DNA of 64,000 bases from Shouchella sp047238345 (GCF_047238345.1 NZ_JBDFMQ010000001.1:930001-994000); one strand, 5' to 3'. Positions 37,183-46,974 are shown, numbered from the stretch's first letter. Translations and numbers: made by a program. The notes: generated by a model from the sequence alone, not told the origin.

Positions 37183-37881
37183 GTGAAGAAAGTTGCGATT
37201 ATCGGAACAGGTCGAATGGGTGAGGCGATTGCTACACACATACATTCAGGTGTTGAGTTAACGCTTTTAAATAGTGGGTCCAGGCAGGGAGAAGAGTTGG
37301 CCCAAACATTACACGCACACTATTCAACGGATTTCAGCGTCTTGAATCAAGTTGATATCATTTTTAGCTGTGTTCCTCAAGCCAATACCAGTGAAGTATT
37401 AGAAGCAGCCAGTTTGCATGCAGAGGCACAAACACTCATGATTAATTGTTCAACAAAAGCGTGGATTGCAACTGAACTAAAAAATAACTATTGTGATCTT
37501 CATTATGTTGAAGCAAAGATCATCGGTCATGCAGGTTCTATTAAAGCAGGGAAGCGAGCGTATGTTATAGCAGAGGCAGACGAAGATGTACGAGACAAGG
37601 TTACTGATATTTTTTCCCCTTTGGCAGAAGTGGTGTTTGATGATCCAGCTCTTGTCGAAGAGCTAAATAAAGTTGCAACAGAGGTAGGAATTAAAGCCGC
37701 TGTTCAATTAGATCAGCAGGTAAGAGATAAAAAACTTTCTGCACAAATCAAACAAATTTTATTAGAAAATGTTTGTGCTGGGGTGATGAGTGCTTATGCA
37801 CGTGATGATTTAGGACATTTTGCAAAACAAATCGTTGAAGAAATAAAAAACAAGGAGCCTAAGGATGAAAGAGATTTATAG
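37183..37881 (+). CDS. NAD(P)-binding, P5C reductase-like protein
   Basis: A 232-residue protein with an N-terminal Rossmann motif (KKVAIIGTGRMGEAIA) and an overall layout like pyrroline-5-carboxylate reductase or F420-dependent NADP reductase domains; IIFSCVPQANTSEVL corresponds to the second strand region. It is shorter than ProC (about 270) and the C-terminal proline-binding motif is not clear, so the reaction is not assigned. GTG 37183 follows GGGGGAAG. It overlaps the next gene by 17 bases, so the two are translationally coupled, and it is divergent from rocA. Confidence 0.65.
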   Translation: MKKVAIIGTGRMGEAIATHIHSGVELTLLNSGSRQGEELAQTLHAHYSTDFSVLNQVDIIFSCVPQANTSEVLEAASLHAEAQTLMINCSTKAWIATELKNNYCDLHYVEAKIIGHAGSIKAGKRAYVIAEADEDVRDKVTDIFSPLAEVVFDDPALVEELNKVATEVGIKAAVQLDQQVRDKKLSAQIKQILLENVCAGVMSAYARDDLGHFAKQIVEEIKNKEPKDERDL

Positions 37882-38926
37882 TAAGGTTATCCAGTATCGT
37901 GGTGATCATGAATCATTCGGTTATGAGCAAGGTGTAGAACTAAAAAATTCGATTATGACTAAAAACCGATCAAATCAGTGGAAAGTACGCAAGCAGCGCT
38001 TTTCAGTTGATATAGATGAAGCAAAAAAAGAAATTACGGCCATCTCAGCTGGCGTTTGGCGAGAGTTGCTAGGTTTACAGCAGGCATTAGAATGGTCGTT
38101 AGAAGACATTTTAAAAGAATTTGGCGGTTATCGGGTCCCATATTTACGTTCTGGTTGTTCAATCGCAACAGGAGAAGATTACTTGATTCGTAACTACGAT
38201 TATCATCCAAAAACATATGAAGGACGCTACACACTTTATCAACCAAGTGATGGGGGATTAGCGGTTGCAGCGCCAAGTCAACGGATTACAGGGCGGATGG
38301 ATGGCATAAATGAAGCAGGTCTCGCGATGGGCTATAATTTTATGAATCGAAAAAAACCTGGTCCTGGCTTTATTTGTTGTATGATAGGTCGCTTAATATT
38401 GGAAACGTGTGAGACGGTTGAAGATGCAGTGGCTCTTGTAAAGCGTATTCCACATCGACATTCCTTTAGTTATATTGTTTATGATCGCTCAGGAAAAACA
38501 GCGATTATTGAAGCGACACCTAGAGAAGTGGCTGTACGCTCAAGTACCCGTTGCACAAACCATTTTGAGCAATTAGTATCTGAGAATCGACATCATTTAG
38601 TTGATTCATCAAGAAGGTTAGACGTCCTTGAGCGTCATCAACAGGAGACCTTATCCGCACGACAAGCGTATCAGCTGTTCAATGATGAAGACAAGGGCCT
38701 TTTTTCAGACCTTTATGATAGCTGGGCTGGTACCATTCATACCTCTGTTTATTTTCCAAGAACGTTGCAAGCGTGGTTTACACTTGGACCGAATCAAGAC
38801 CCAACGGTGATTCATTTTGGAGAGTGGTTACGTGGAAACGATCTTCCTTATCACCATCTAACCGGAATGATTCATACGGATGTACCTTTTCTACATATGG
38901 ATGATCCAGCTGATTGGTTTAAGTAA
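37865..38926 (+). CDS. Peptidase C45 / acyl-CoA:6-APA acyltransferase-like Ntn hydrolase
   Basis: A 353-residue linear-amide hydrolase of the C45 family. The nucleophile Cys lies in LRSGCSIATGEDYLIRNYDYHP, where self-cleavage before Cys is expected; ITGRMDGINEAGLAMGYNFM is a further family block. Members cleave N-acyl amides or peptides. It overlaps the upstream oxidoreductase gene by 17 bases. The substrate is not predictable; a role in amino acid derivative breakdown is possible given the two-gene unit. Confidence 0.8.
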   Translation: MKEIYSKVIQYRGDHESFGYEQGVELKNSIMTKNRSNQWKVRKQRFSVDIDEAKKEITAISAGVWRELLGLQQALEWSLEDILKEFGGYRVPYLRSGCSIATGEDYLIRNYDYHPKTYEGRYTLYQPSDGGLAVAAPSQRITGRMDGINEAGLAMGYNFMNRKKPGPGFICCMIGRLILETCETVEDAVALVKRIPHRHSFSYIVYDRSGKTAIIEATPREVAVRSSTRCTNHFEQLVSENRHHLVDSSRRLDVLERHQQETLSARQAYQLFNDEDKGLFSDLYDSWAGTIHTSVYFPRTLQAWFTLGPNQDPTVIHFGEWLRGNDLPYHHLTGMIHTDVPFLHMDDPADWFK

Positions 38927-38986
38927 AAGCAGGTGAGTGACATTGCTTCATTTAGCACATCCTACATGCGAGAAAGGGTGTGAAAA

Positions 38987-40468
38987 ATGAAGCTTTTTAT
39001 TGTTCCGTTAACCATTTTATTATTGTTGTCCGCTGTTCCATTTCAAGCGAATGCTAGTCAAGTGGAGACGGTTCGTATTTTACATACAAATGACATTCAT
39101 GGAAGGATCGTCCCTGGTGAAGGGATGGGCTTTTCGAAATTAAAAACACTTATTGATCAATACTGCCAAGAAGACTGTTTATTGCTCGATGCAGGAGATA
39201 CGTTTCATGGAACGCCTTTTGTACAAGCGTCAAAAGGAGCAGCAGTTGTATCGTTAATGAATGATTTACATTACGATGCTTTTGTCCCAGGAAATCACGA
39301 CTTTAATTATGGCTTACAACGTTTATTAACTTTACAAAAACAAGCGCACTTTACGTTTCTAAATGGAAATATCTTTTACCAAGCTACAAAGCAGCACGTA
39401 TTTGCACCTTATATGATTAAAACAGTAGCAAACAAAAGAGTGGGTGTGTTTGGATTAACAACGACGGAAGCTTTTACGAAAACTAATCCTATTTACGTGA
39501 ATAAGTTGGAAATCAGCGATCCTTACGAGCAGGCGAGAGAGATGATAAAGCAATTAAAAGACGAGCAAGTTGATATCATTGTTGCTCTCGTTCATTTAGG
39601 TGTTGAAGGAAGCCCTGAGACAAGTCAGGAACTTGCAAAAAATGTTGAGGGCATTGACATTATTGTAGATGGACATAGCCACACGGCGTTAGAGAAAGGG
39701 CTCATTGCTGATCACGGGACATTGATTACGAGTACAGGAGCGCATTTACATGCTTTGGGGTTTGTGACCCTGACGTTTCCGTTACATGAATCATCTAAGA
39801 TAAATGCCTCCCTGTTAAAAGATCAACCGACTCTTCAAGCGCATAGTGGAATTCAAGAAAAACTACAGACTTTACTAACAGACATAAATGATGCGGGAAA
39901 GAAGATGGTTGCTTTCACACACGCACATCTAGATGGAGAGCGAAAAAATGTACGTGCAAATGAAACCAATTTTTCACAATTTATAAGTGATGCCATGCGG
40001 GAACAAACAGAAGCGGATGCTGCACTCATTAATGGAGGAGCGATTCGTGCTTCAATCGCCAAAGGGCGGATTACCCAAGGAGATCTACAGTCTGCTCTTC
40101 CTTTTGACGGACATATTGTAACCGTTAATGTAACAGGTAAACAGCTAAAACAGATGATTCAATTTGGTGTCAATGAGTATCCAGCTGAGAGTGGGAAATT
40201 TCCACATATTAGTGGGATGTCGGCCACGTTTCACTGGCATGAAACAACACCTAGATTGTCATCATTACTCATAAATAATAAAGCAGTGGACGATTCTAGC
40301 TATTATACGTTAGCAACGACTGACTTCATTACTAATGGTGGGGATGGTTATCCGAAGATGCAGGCGGGAGTACGACATAAACATGTGAGAGACTTAGTCG
40401 TTGATCACTTCAAAAAACATCAGCCTTCTGCACACAAAAAAAGTCGTTTACTCGGTCTAGAAACATAA
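38987..40468 (+). CDS. Secreted 5'-nucleotidase/UshA-family metallophosphatase
   Basis: A 493-residue extracellular phosphatase. Residues 1-24 are a signal peptide. The metallophosphatase domain carries LHTNDIHGRI, LLDAGDTFHGT, PGNHDFNYG and VDGHSHT metal motifs; the C-terminal 5'-nucleotidase domain has NGGAIRASIAKGRITQGDL and NGGDGYPKM. It releases phosphate from nucleotides or related esters. There is no LPXTG anchor or obvious transmembrane tail. Single gene. Confidence 0.9.
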   Translation: MKLFIVPLTILLLLSAVPFQANASQVETVRILHTNDIHGRIVPGEGMGFSKLKTLIDQYCQEDCLLLDAGDTFHGTPFVQASKGAAVVSLMNDLHYDAFVPGNHDFNYGLQRLLTLQKQAHFTFLNGNIFYQATKQHVFAPYMIKTVANKRVGVFGLTTTEAFTKTNPIYVNKLEISDPYEQAREMIKQLKDEQVDIIVALVHLGVEGSPETSQELAKNVEGIDIIVDGHSHTALEKGLIADHGTLITSTGAHLHALGFVTLTFPLHESSKINASLLKDQPTLQAHSGIQEKLQTLLTDINDAGKKMVAFTHAHLDGERKNVRANETNFSQFISDAMREQTEADAALINGGAIRASIAKGRITQGDLQSALPFDGHIVTVNVTGKQLKQMIQFGVNEYPAESGKFPHISGMSATFHWHETTPRLSSLLINNKAVDDSSYYTLATTDFITNGGDGYPKMQAGVRHKHVRDLVVDHFKKHQPSAHKKSRLLGLET

Positions 40469-40532
40469 ATAAAGGGGAATAGAACGAACAAAAGACAGGA
40501 TTAGATCCACGAATGCAGGAGGAAACATAAGA

Positions 40533-41507
40533 ATGACAAAAAAGACAAAGATTACCTTATGGAGTGTTGGAGGAGCGGTTGTCCTCATCGGTGGTGCTCT
40601 CGTGGCAGCAAGCTATTATTTATTTGATATGGCCGTTGCAAGAGATACGAATAACTTTGACATTTACGCAGGCGAAGAAGAAGAGGAAGAAGCGGAAGAT
40701 GAATTTGAAAATATCGCTGAATTAATGGAGCGTGGGGAAGAGTGGCTTTCCACTCAAGATGCTGAATTATTGGAGCAAGTAACAGATGACGGGTTAACGC
40801 TATACGGACGATACATTGCGAATGAAGAGCAAACGGGAAAAGTAGCTTTACTTTTACATGGCTACCGAGGCGAAAGTGATCAAATGGGATTAGCTGGAGC
40901 GATGTATTATGAAGAGGGCTACGATTTATTTTTGCCAGACGCACGTGCCCATGGTGAAAGCGAAGGGAAGTATATCGGTTTTGGGTGGCCAGAACGAATC
41001 GATCAATTAAACTGGCTTAATAAACTTATCGAAGAAAAAGGTGCGGACCAGATCGTTATTCATGGTGAATCAATGGGTGCAGCAACAGCTCTCATGACAG
41101 CAGGTGAAGATGCTTTGCCACAACAGGTCAAGGCTGTCATTGCGGATAGTCCGTATTCTTCTGTAGATGAAGAACTGTCGCATCAAATGGAACAATTGTT
41201 TAATATACCAAGCTTTCCTTTACTCCAGATGGGGAGCGCAATAACGAATATTGCTGCCGGCTACACATTTGGAGAGGCATCAGCTTCAAAGCAAGTAGAG
41301 AGTGGGACGCCACCGTTATTTTTCATTCATGGACAGGAAGATGAGCTTGTACCAACGCATATGTCACATGATTTATATGAAAAAGCGTCAACAGACTTAA
41401 AAGAAATCTGGATTGTAGAAGGTGCTGATCATGTTGGGGCGAAATTCGCAGAACCAGAAGACTATGAGGAAAGAGTTTGGTCGTTCATTAATCAGCATGT
41501 TGAATAA
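40533..41507 (+). CDS. Membrane-anchored alpha/beta hydrolase
   Basis: A 324-residue serine hydrolase with an N-terminal membrane helix (residues 8-30) and no obvious cleavage, so it is probably anchored with the enzyme outside. An acidic tract (EEEEEEAEDEFE) follows. The catalytic triad is visible as Ser in HGESMGAAT, Asp in HGQEDELVP and His in GADHVG; the oxyanion loop is LLLHGYRGESDQ. Related to YqkD-type peptidase/esterases. The acidic linker fits an alkaliphile exported protein. Substrate unknown. Confidence 0.82.
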   Translation: MTKKTKITLWSVGGAVVLIGGALVAASYYLFDMAVARDTNNFDIYAGEEEEEEAEDEFENIAELMERGEEWLSTQDAELLEQVTDDGLTLYGRYIANEEQTGKVALLLHGYRGESDQMGLAGAMYYEEGYDLFLPDARAHGESEGKYIGFGWPERIDQLNWLNKLIEEKGADQIVIHGESMGAATALMTAGEDALPQQVKAVIADSPYSSVDEELSHQMEQLFNIPSFPLLQMGSAITNIAAGYTFGEASASKQVESGTPPLFFIHGQEDELVPTHMSHDLYEKASTDLKEIWIVEGADHVGAKFAEPEDYEERVWSFINQHVE

Positions 41508-41518
41508 GCCACACACAC

Positions 41519-41551
41519 ATCGATTGGCGATAAACGTCAATCGATTTTTAT
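41519..41551 (+). terminator. Terminator of the hydrolase gene
   Basis: ATCGATTG...CAATCGAT with T-rich tail. Confidence 0.8.
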
Positions 41552-41583
41552 TTATTATTCTTGTACGATCTTTTCATATGCTA

Positions 41584-41611
41584 TTGACGTGATTGGTAAA
41601 TTCGGTAAAAT
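41584..41611 (+). promoter_or_regulatory. Promoter of htpG
   Basis: TTGACG, 16-base spacer, TAAAAT; CIRCE follows 11 bases downstream. Confidence 0.65.
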
Positions 41612-41621
41612 AAGAATGGAG

Positions 41622-41648
41622 TTAGCACTCGAGGTAGTGGAGTGCTAA
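41622..41648 (+). promoter_or_regulatory. CIRCE operator (HrcA site) upstream of htpG
   Basis: TTAGCACTC-N9-GAGTGCTAA, an exact match to CIRCE, located over the start of the htpG transcript. Confidence 0.95.
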
Positions 41649-41678
41649 AAAGGTGGATATTGAGAAGGAGTGTACAAA

Positions 41679-43553
41679 ATGGAAAAGAAACAATTTCAAG
41701 CAGAATCGAAACGTTTGCTCGAGATGATGGTCAATTCAATTTACTCTCAAAAAGAAATTTTCTTACGTGAACTGATTTCAAATGCAAGTGATGCCATTGA
41801 TAAAATGTACTATCGCTCGCTTACAGATGAAAGTCTAGCATTTGAGCAGGACAAGTATGCGGTTTATATTGAAGCAGATAAAGAAGCGAGAACGTTGACG
41901 CTCCACGATACAGGCATTGGAATGACGAAAGAAGAGCTTGAAGCGAATTTAGGCACGATCGCTAAAAGTGGTTCACTCGCATTCAAAAAAGAGAACGAAA
42001 TTAAAGACGGTCATGACATTATTGGTCAGTTCGGTGTCGGGTTCTATGCGGCATTCATGGTTGCTGATCGAGTCGCTGTCGTTAGTCGCTCAGTTGATAG
42101 TGAGCAAGCATACTTGTGGCAATCAGACGGGACAGACGGTTATACCATTGAACCTTCCGAAAAAGAAGAGGTTGGAACTTCTATTACGCTTTACTTAAAA
42201 GAAAATAGGGAAGAAGAATCGTTTGATGAGTATTTAGAAGAATATCGCCTGAAGCAAATTATTAAGAAGTACTCTGATTTTATTCGCTATCCAATTAAAA
42301 TGACTGTGACTGTAAGCAAGCCGCAGGAAGACAATGAAGAAGAGTACACGGAGTTTGAAGAAGAACAAACAATTAACAGCATGATTCCCATTTGGCGTAA
42401 AAATAAAAGCGAACTAACTGATGAAGATTATGTTCAGTTTTATCAAGACAAGCGCTATGGGTTTGACAAGCCGCTTGAGCACATTCATGTTGCTGTTGAT
42501 GGGGCAGTTCGCTACAATGCGATTCTATTTATTCCTGAGAACACACCGTTTGACTACTATTCAAAGGAATTTGAAAAAGGGCTAGAACTTTATGCGAACG
42601 GCGTCTTAATTATGGAGAAGAGCGCTGAGCTCGTGCCAGATTATTTTAGTTTTGTTAAAGGGATGGTTGATTCAGAGGACTTATCACTTAACATTTCTCG
42701 TGAGATGCTCCAGCATGATCGTCAGCTTCAGTTGATTGCAAAAAATATCAAGTCTAAAATCAAGAGCCAGTTGAAAACAATGCTTAAAAAAGACCCTGAG
42801 AAATATGACACGTTCTATAAAGCATTTGGTCGTCAGCTGAAATTTGGTGTTTATAATGATTTTGGTGCAAATAAGGATGACTTGCAAGACTTACTCATGT
42901 TCCATTCATCCACTGAGAAAAAGCTTGTCTCTCTAGCAGATTATGTATCTCGTATGAAAGAAGACCAGACGCAAATATATTATGCAACAGGGGACTCAGT
43001 TGAGCGAATTGCAAAACTACCACAAACGGAAATGGTAGCGGATAAAGGGTACGAAATTCTTTACTTCACGGAAGATGTTGATGAGTTCGCGATCAAAATG
43101 TTACGTGAATACGATGGGAAAGAGTTCGTTTCCGTTTCAAGCGCTGATTTAAAAATGGATGAAGATGAGAAAGAGCAAGAGGAAACAAGTCAAGAAGATA
43201 CGGATATGTTTAGCAAGATGAAAGACATTCTAGCAGGGAAAGTGAAAGACGTTCGTACTTCTAAACGTTTAAAAACACACCCGGTCTTTTTGGCAGCAGA
43301 TGGTGAAATTACGATCGAGATGGAAAAAGTACTCCAAGCGATGCCGGATAATCAGCACGTGAAAGCAGAGAAAGTGTTGGAATTAAACGGCAACCATGAC
43401 GTCTTTGCTTCTCTTAAGCATGCATATGGTCAAGATGAAGAAAAATTTGCGCTTTACACGAATCTCTTATATAGTCAGGCGTTACTAATTGAAGGTCTTC
43501 CATTAGAAGATCCTGTTGAGTTTACAAAAGATATGTGTAAGGTAATGGTTTAA
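41679..43553 (+). CDS. htpG: Molecular chaperone HtpG (Hsp90)
   Basis: A 624-residue ATP-dependent Hsp90 chaperone. The GHKL ATPase domain has LISNASDAIDK, DTGIGMT and GQFGVGFYAAFMVAD; the middle domain Arg region and C-terminal dimer domain are full length. ATG 41679 follows GAAGGAG. A CIRCE element 30 bases upstream indicates HrcA control, unlike B. subtilis htpG. Confidence 0.97.
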   Translation: MEKKQFQAESKRLLEMMVNSIYSQKEIFLRELISNASDAIDKMYYRSLTDESLAFEQDKYAVYIEADKEARTLTLHDTGIGMTKEELEANLGTIAKSGSLAFKKENEIKDGHDIIGQFGVGFYAAFMVADRVAVVSRSVDSEQAYLWQSDGTDGYTIEPSEKEEVGTSITLYLKENREEESFDEYLEEYRLKQIIKKYSDFIRYPIKMTVTVSKPQEDNEEEYTEFEEEQTINSMIPIWRKNKSELTDEDYVQFYQDKRYGFDKPLEHIHVAVDGAVRYNAILFIPENTPFDYYSKEFEKGLELYANGVLIMEKSAELVPDYFSFVKGMVDSEDLSLNISREMLQHDRQLQLIAKNIKSKIKSQLKTMLKKDPEKYDTFYKAFGRQLKFGVYNDFGANKDDLQDLLMFHSSTEKKLVSLADYVSRMKEDQTQIYYATGDSVERIAKLPQTEMVADKGYEILYFTEDVDEFAIKMLREYDGKEFVSVSSADLKMDEDEKEQEETSQEDTDMFSKMKDILAGKVKDVRTSKRLKTHPVFLAADGEITIEMEKVLQAMPDNQHVKAEKVLELNGNHDVFASLKHAYGQDEEKFALYTNLLYSQALLIEGLPLEDPVEFTKDMCKVMV

Positions 43554-43566
43554 AAGTATGAAAGAA

Positions 43567-43596
43567 AGAGGATCACCTTGGTGGTCCTCTTTTTTA
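43567..43596 (+). terminator. Terminator of htpG
   Basis: GAGGATCACC / GGTGGTCCTC plus T run. Confidence 0.92.
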
Positions 43597-43663
43597 TGCA
43601 GGAAAAATGAGGACAAATTGCGAAAGGAGTATAGAGAGGTTTATTTGGAAAGGGGTACGCATA

Positions 43664-44851
43664 ATGTCTATTTCACTAAATAACAAAGCGTTTCATCAGT
43701 CTCCATATGAAACGTATAAAGAAATTCGAAGTCATGACGAATTTGCCAAAGTAAAGCTGGTAAGTGGGTTAGCAGATTCATGGGTTGCTTTTTCCTATGA
43801 AGCGGCTGAAGCTGTACTGAAAGACAATCGGTTTGTAAAAAATCCAAGAAATGTTTTCCCTGATCTACATGAGTCAGAACTATTACCTATTTCTTATAGT
43901 ATGCTGTTTGTGGACCCTCCTGATCATAAACGGTTACGGGGGCTTGTGCAGCGGGCATTTACACCTAAAATGATTCAACGTTTACAAACTCGCATTGAGA
44001 AGATTGCACAGGAGCAAGTCGAAGAAATAAAGGGCAAAGATCGAGTGGATTTAATCGCTCATTATGCGTTTCCAATCCCAATCATAGTCATTTGTGAATT
44101 GCTCGGTGTGCCGGCAGAAGATCGTCTAGATTTTCAAAGATGGTCAAATACAATGGTTGAGTTAAATGAAGACCCGGCGTTTTCACAGCAAGTTCAAGAA
44201 CAAATGATTGAGTTTCAGCAGTATATCGAGCAGTTATTAGTTGAGAAACGAAGACAGCCTGAAGAGGATCTGCTGTCTGAACTCATTCGTGCTGAAGAAG
44301 ATGGGGAGCGTCTTTCTATTCAAGAGTTGTATGGGGCAATCATGCTAATGATTGTTGCTGGTCATGAAACGACGGTTAATTTAATTGCCAACGGTATGCT
44401 CGCATTGTTTACAAATCCTGAGCAAATGACGAAGTTAAAAGGAGATCTCACTTTAATTGACGGAGCGATCGAAGAAATTTTGCGCTATAACGGTCCAGTG
44501 GAATTTAGCACAGATCGCTATGCGAGTGAATCGTTCACGTTTATGGGAAAACAACTGCAAAAAGGGGATCACGTCCTTGTCTCACTTGCTTCAGCAGATC
44601 ATGATTCAGCGGTATTTACAGAACCTGAATCATTCGACATCACACGCGAAAAAAGTCCACATCTTGCTTTTGGAAAAGGCATTCACTATTGTTTAGGTGC
44701 GCCTCTCGCACGATTAGAAGGGAAAATTGCGATTCAAACATTGCTGCAAGCTTTTCCAAACATGTCGCTAGATGCATCTTTATCGGACTTGGAATGGCGA
44801 CAGAGCTTTGTCATTCGGGGATTAAAGGAACTCCCGGTTAAAGTTCTGTAA
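43664..44851 (+). CDS. Cytochrome P450
   Basis: A 395-residue soluble bacterial class I P450, of the CYP107/YjiB-like type. The oxygen-binding I-helix motif is AGHETTVN, the ExxR motif is EEILR, and the heme-binding loop is AFGKGIHYCLGAPLAR with the axial Cys. ATG 43664 follows AAAGGGG; the upstream 19 codons lack a better site. No ferredoxin or reductase is adjacent. The substrate is likely a fatty acid or terpenoid-like compound but cannot be read. Confidence 0.93.
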   Translation: MSISLNNKAFHQSPYETYKEIRSHDEFAKVKLVSGLADSWVAFSYEAAEAVLKDNRFVKNPRNVFPDLHESELLPISYSMLFVDPPDHKRLRGLVQRAFTPKMIQRLQTRIEKIAQEQVEEIKGKDRVDLIAHYAFPIPIIVICELLGVPAEDRLDFQRWSNTMVELNEDPAFSQQVQEQMIEFQQYIEQLLVEKRRQPEEDLLSELIRAEEDGERLSIQELYGAIMLMIVAGHETTVNLIANGMLALFTNPEQMTKLKGDLTLIDGAIEEILRYNGPVEFSTDRYASESFTFMGKQLQKGDHVLVSLASADHDSAVFTEPESFDITREKSPHLAFGKGIHYCLGAPLARLEGKIAIQTLLQAFPNMSLDASLSDLEWRQSFVIRGLKELPVKVL

Positions 44852-44871
44852 TCGTTGGTTTACGAAAATGA

Positions 44872-44906
44872 AACAAGGCAACCGCTATCAAGCAGTTGCC
44901 GTTGTT
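44872..44906 (-). terminator. Likely terminator of the nicotinamidase-like gene
   Basis: GGCAAC / GTTGCC stem with flanking AACAA/TTGTT pairs; the minus strand tail is T-rich but interrupted. Confidence 0.5.
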
Positions 44907-44924
44907 CCAAATGGCTTTAGTCAT

Positions 44925-45467
44925 TCACTCAATGACGTCTGTATGAAAACAACGTTTCATATGATCCATCATCGTTTCCCCAAGGTCTGTAAAAGTAGCG
45001 GTTCCTTGTTTATAGGTTACGGTATGGAACCCTTCAGCATCAGCACCGGAAACGGTAGAAAATACACAGATGTCAGTAGCGACTCCAACAACATGAACGG
45101 TGCGAACATTGGCATCTCTTAAGGTTTCACCTAAATGTGTCTGGAAGAAGGCGTTATAATTTGTTTTCGGACAATCTATGACTTTTTTATTCTGTTTGTT
45201 TGCTTGATACCAGTCGTAAAGCTCACCGTACAATTGTTGTCCTTTCGTTCCAATCACATTGTGCGGTGGCCACAATTCAAAATGTGAATCATTAGGCATA
45301 TGCGCATCCATTGCCACGATGACGTACTTTTCTTCTTTTAAAAAGGTATCTGCTAAATCCCTAATATAAGGGACAATCGTTTGCCCTGCTGTCCCCACTG
45401 TTAATGATCCTTCATCAGCGATAAAATCATTGCTCATATCGACAATGATTAATGCCTCTTCTTGCAT
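44925..45467 (-). CDS. pncA: Nicotinamidase/isochorismatase-family cysteine hydrolase
   Basis: A 180-residue hydrolase similar in length and layout to Bacillus PncA, which converts nicotinamide to nicotinate. The Asp-Lys-Cys triad is visible: Asp in LIIVDMSNDF, Lys in CPKTNYNAF and Cys in GVATDICVFSTV; the metal-binding AMDAHMPND...HFELWPPHNVIGT block is as in nicotinamidases. ATG 45467 has AAGGAG 9 bases upstream; ATG 45473 is possible. It lies 83 bases after atoE in the same direction. Confidence 0.8.
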   Translation of the reverse strand: MQEEALIIVDMSNDFIADEGSLTVGTAGQTIVPYIRDLADTFLKEEKYVIVAMDAHMPNDSHFELWPPHNVIGTKGQQLYGELYDWYQANKQNKKVIDCPKTNYNAFFQTHLGETLRDANVRTVHVVGVATDICVFSTVSGADAEGFHTVTYKQGTATFTDLGETMMDHMKRCFHTDVIE

Positions 45468-45550
45468 CGTCATCAACTCCTTAACATCTCTAATTTAACG
45501 GTTCAAGGCATAAGCCAAAACTATTCGTAGACGTGTAACCCATATGTTCG

Positions 45551-46879
45551 TTAAAGAAACAATAACCCAATCGAGATGGGAATAAACGACCAAATTAATA
45601 AGATTAAGCAAAAACCCATGATATCTCGGACTTTTAATCCTGCAATCGCTAAAACGGGTAGTGCCCAGAATGGTTGAATCATATTTGTCCAAGCATCTCC
45701 CCATGCGACAGCCATCGCAACGCGGGCTGTATCGGCGCCTAGTTCAATTGCAGCAGGAATCATAATTGGGCCTTGAACCGCCCATTGTCCACCGCCGGAG
45801 GGGACGAAAAAATTAATGATACCGGCACTGATGAACGTTAAAAATGGAAGGGTTTGTTCAGTGGAGATTTCCACAAACCATAGGGCAATTTGATCAGATA
45901 GGCCAGAAGCAACCATCATGCCCATTATTCCGGCATAAAAAGGAAACTGAATAATGATGCCGCCTGCATTTTTCACTCCTTCTGTCACCGAATTGAGCAA
46001 GCGTCTAGGTGTTCGGTGAAACAAAATGCCGAGAAATAGCATTGTGAAATTGACGATATTGATTGTTAAGTCGAGACCATTATTTATAAAGTGAGTTACA
46101 ACAAATAGTAGTCCAGCACCGCCAATAAGCAATGAAAGCAGTGAACTATTTTCCAACCGTTCTGCAGGTGTTAATGTAGCATCTTTCGTAACCGCAAGTT
46201 CATCTTGTGGTTCAGTTTCTAGAAAAAGGGGATCTATGTACGTTTTTTGTTTAATCGATTTTAACGAAAGATAGTTGATGATTGGTAAAGTAGCAATAAG
46301 TGTACTAACGATAAACAGATTATAGGGTGTTAAGAGGGTTTGTGTAACAGGAATAACCCCTAAGGAATCAATTAAAAAATGGTCGGTACTGGCAATGGTT
46401 AGTGGAATCGATGCCGATAAACCACCATGCCACACAAGAAATCCACTATACGCAGCTGCAATTAGAATGCGATAGTCAACAGTCGGCACACGCTGGACTA
46501 CATGTTTGGCAAAAAGTGCGCCAATTACGAGACCGAAACCGTAATTAATAAGACAGGCAATTGAAGCAACGAGAGTAACGAGAATGACAGCTTGACCAGG
46601 GGTATGAGCGAGTAAAGCGAGTCGCTTCATTAGTGTTGCCATTACCTTTGTACTTGCGAGAATATAACCAGTCACAACAATCAAGGTCATTTGCATCGTG
46701 AATGCAAGTAAATCCCAAAATCCGCCTCCCCAATATTGAACCATTTCCATTGGACTGCTGCTAGTCAAGCCAATGCCTAGTATGAACACAATAATGGTTA
46801 ATAGAATAGCAAAAATAAATGCATCTGGTAAATAACGTTGGACAATCCGGTCAAAAAAACGAATGATCGCTCCGAACAC
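45551..46879 (-). CDS. atoE: Short-chain fatty acid transporter (AtoE family)
   Basis: A 442-residue membrane protein of the AtoE/TIGR00366 family, with about 11-12 hydrophobic segments. Conserved parts include RYLPDAFIFAILLT, WGGGFWDLLAFTMQM, INYGFGLVIGALFA and FFVPSGGGQWAVQGP. Members take up short-chain fatty acids such as acetoacetate or butyrate. The start is GTG 46879, 7 bases after GAGAGGTGG. A cre-like site lies upstream. No CoA-transferase genes are adjacent. Confidence 0.9.
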   Translation of the reverse strand: MFGAIIRFFDRIVQRYLPDAFIFAILLTIIVFILGIGLTSSSPMEMVQYWGGGFWDLLAFTMQMTLIVVTGYILASTKVMATLMKRLALLAHTPGQAVILVTLVASIACLINYGFGLVIGALFAKHVVQRVPTVDYRILIAAAYSGFLVWHGGLSASIPLTIASTDHFLIDSLGVIPVTQTLLTPYNLFIVSTLIATLPIINYLSLKSIKQKTYIDPLFLETEPQDELAVTKDATLTPAERLENSSLLSLLIGGAGLLFVVTHFINNGLDLTINIVNFTMLFLGILFHRTPRRLLNSVTEGVKNAGGIIIQFPFYAGIMGMMVASGLSDQIALWFVEISTEQTLPFLTFISAGIINFFVPSGGGQWAVQGPIMIPAAIELGADTARVAMAVAWGDAWTNMIQPFWALPVLAIAGLKVRDIMGFCLILLIWSFIPISIGLLFL

Positions 46880-46910
46880 AGCATAACCACCTCTCTAATT
46901 TTCATCAAAA

Positions 46911-46925
46911 TGTATACGCTTTCTT
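46911..46925 (-). promoter_or_regulatory. cre-like site upstream of atoE
   Basis: Minus strand AAGAAAGCGTATACA fits WTGNAANCGNWNNCW with one mismatch; it lies between the presumed promoter and the start codon. Confidence 0.4.
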
Positions 46926-46974
46926 ATACGTTATAGTAATCTTTCTGAAGAGTCAATGAATGGATCGCAATCCA

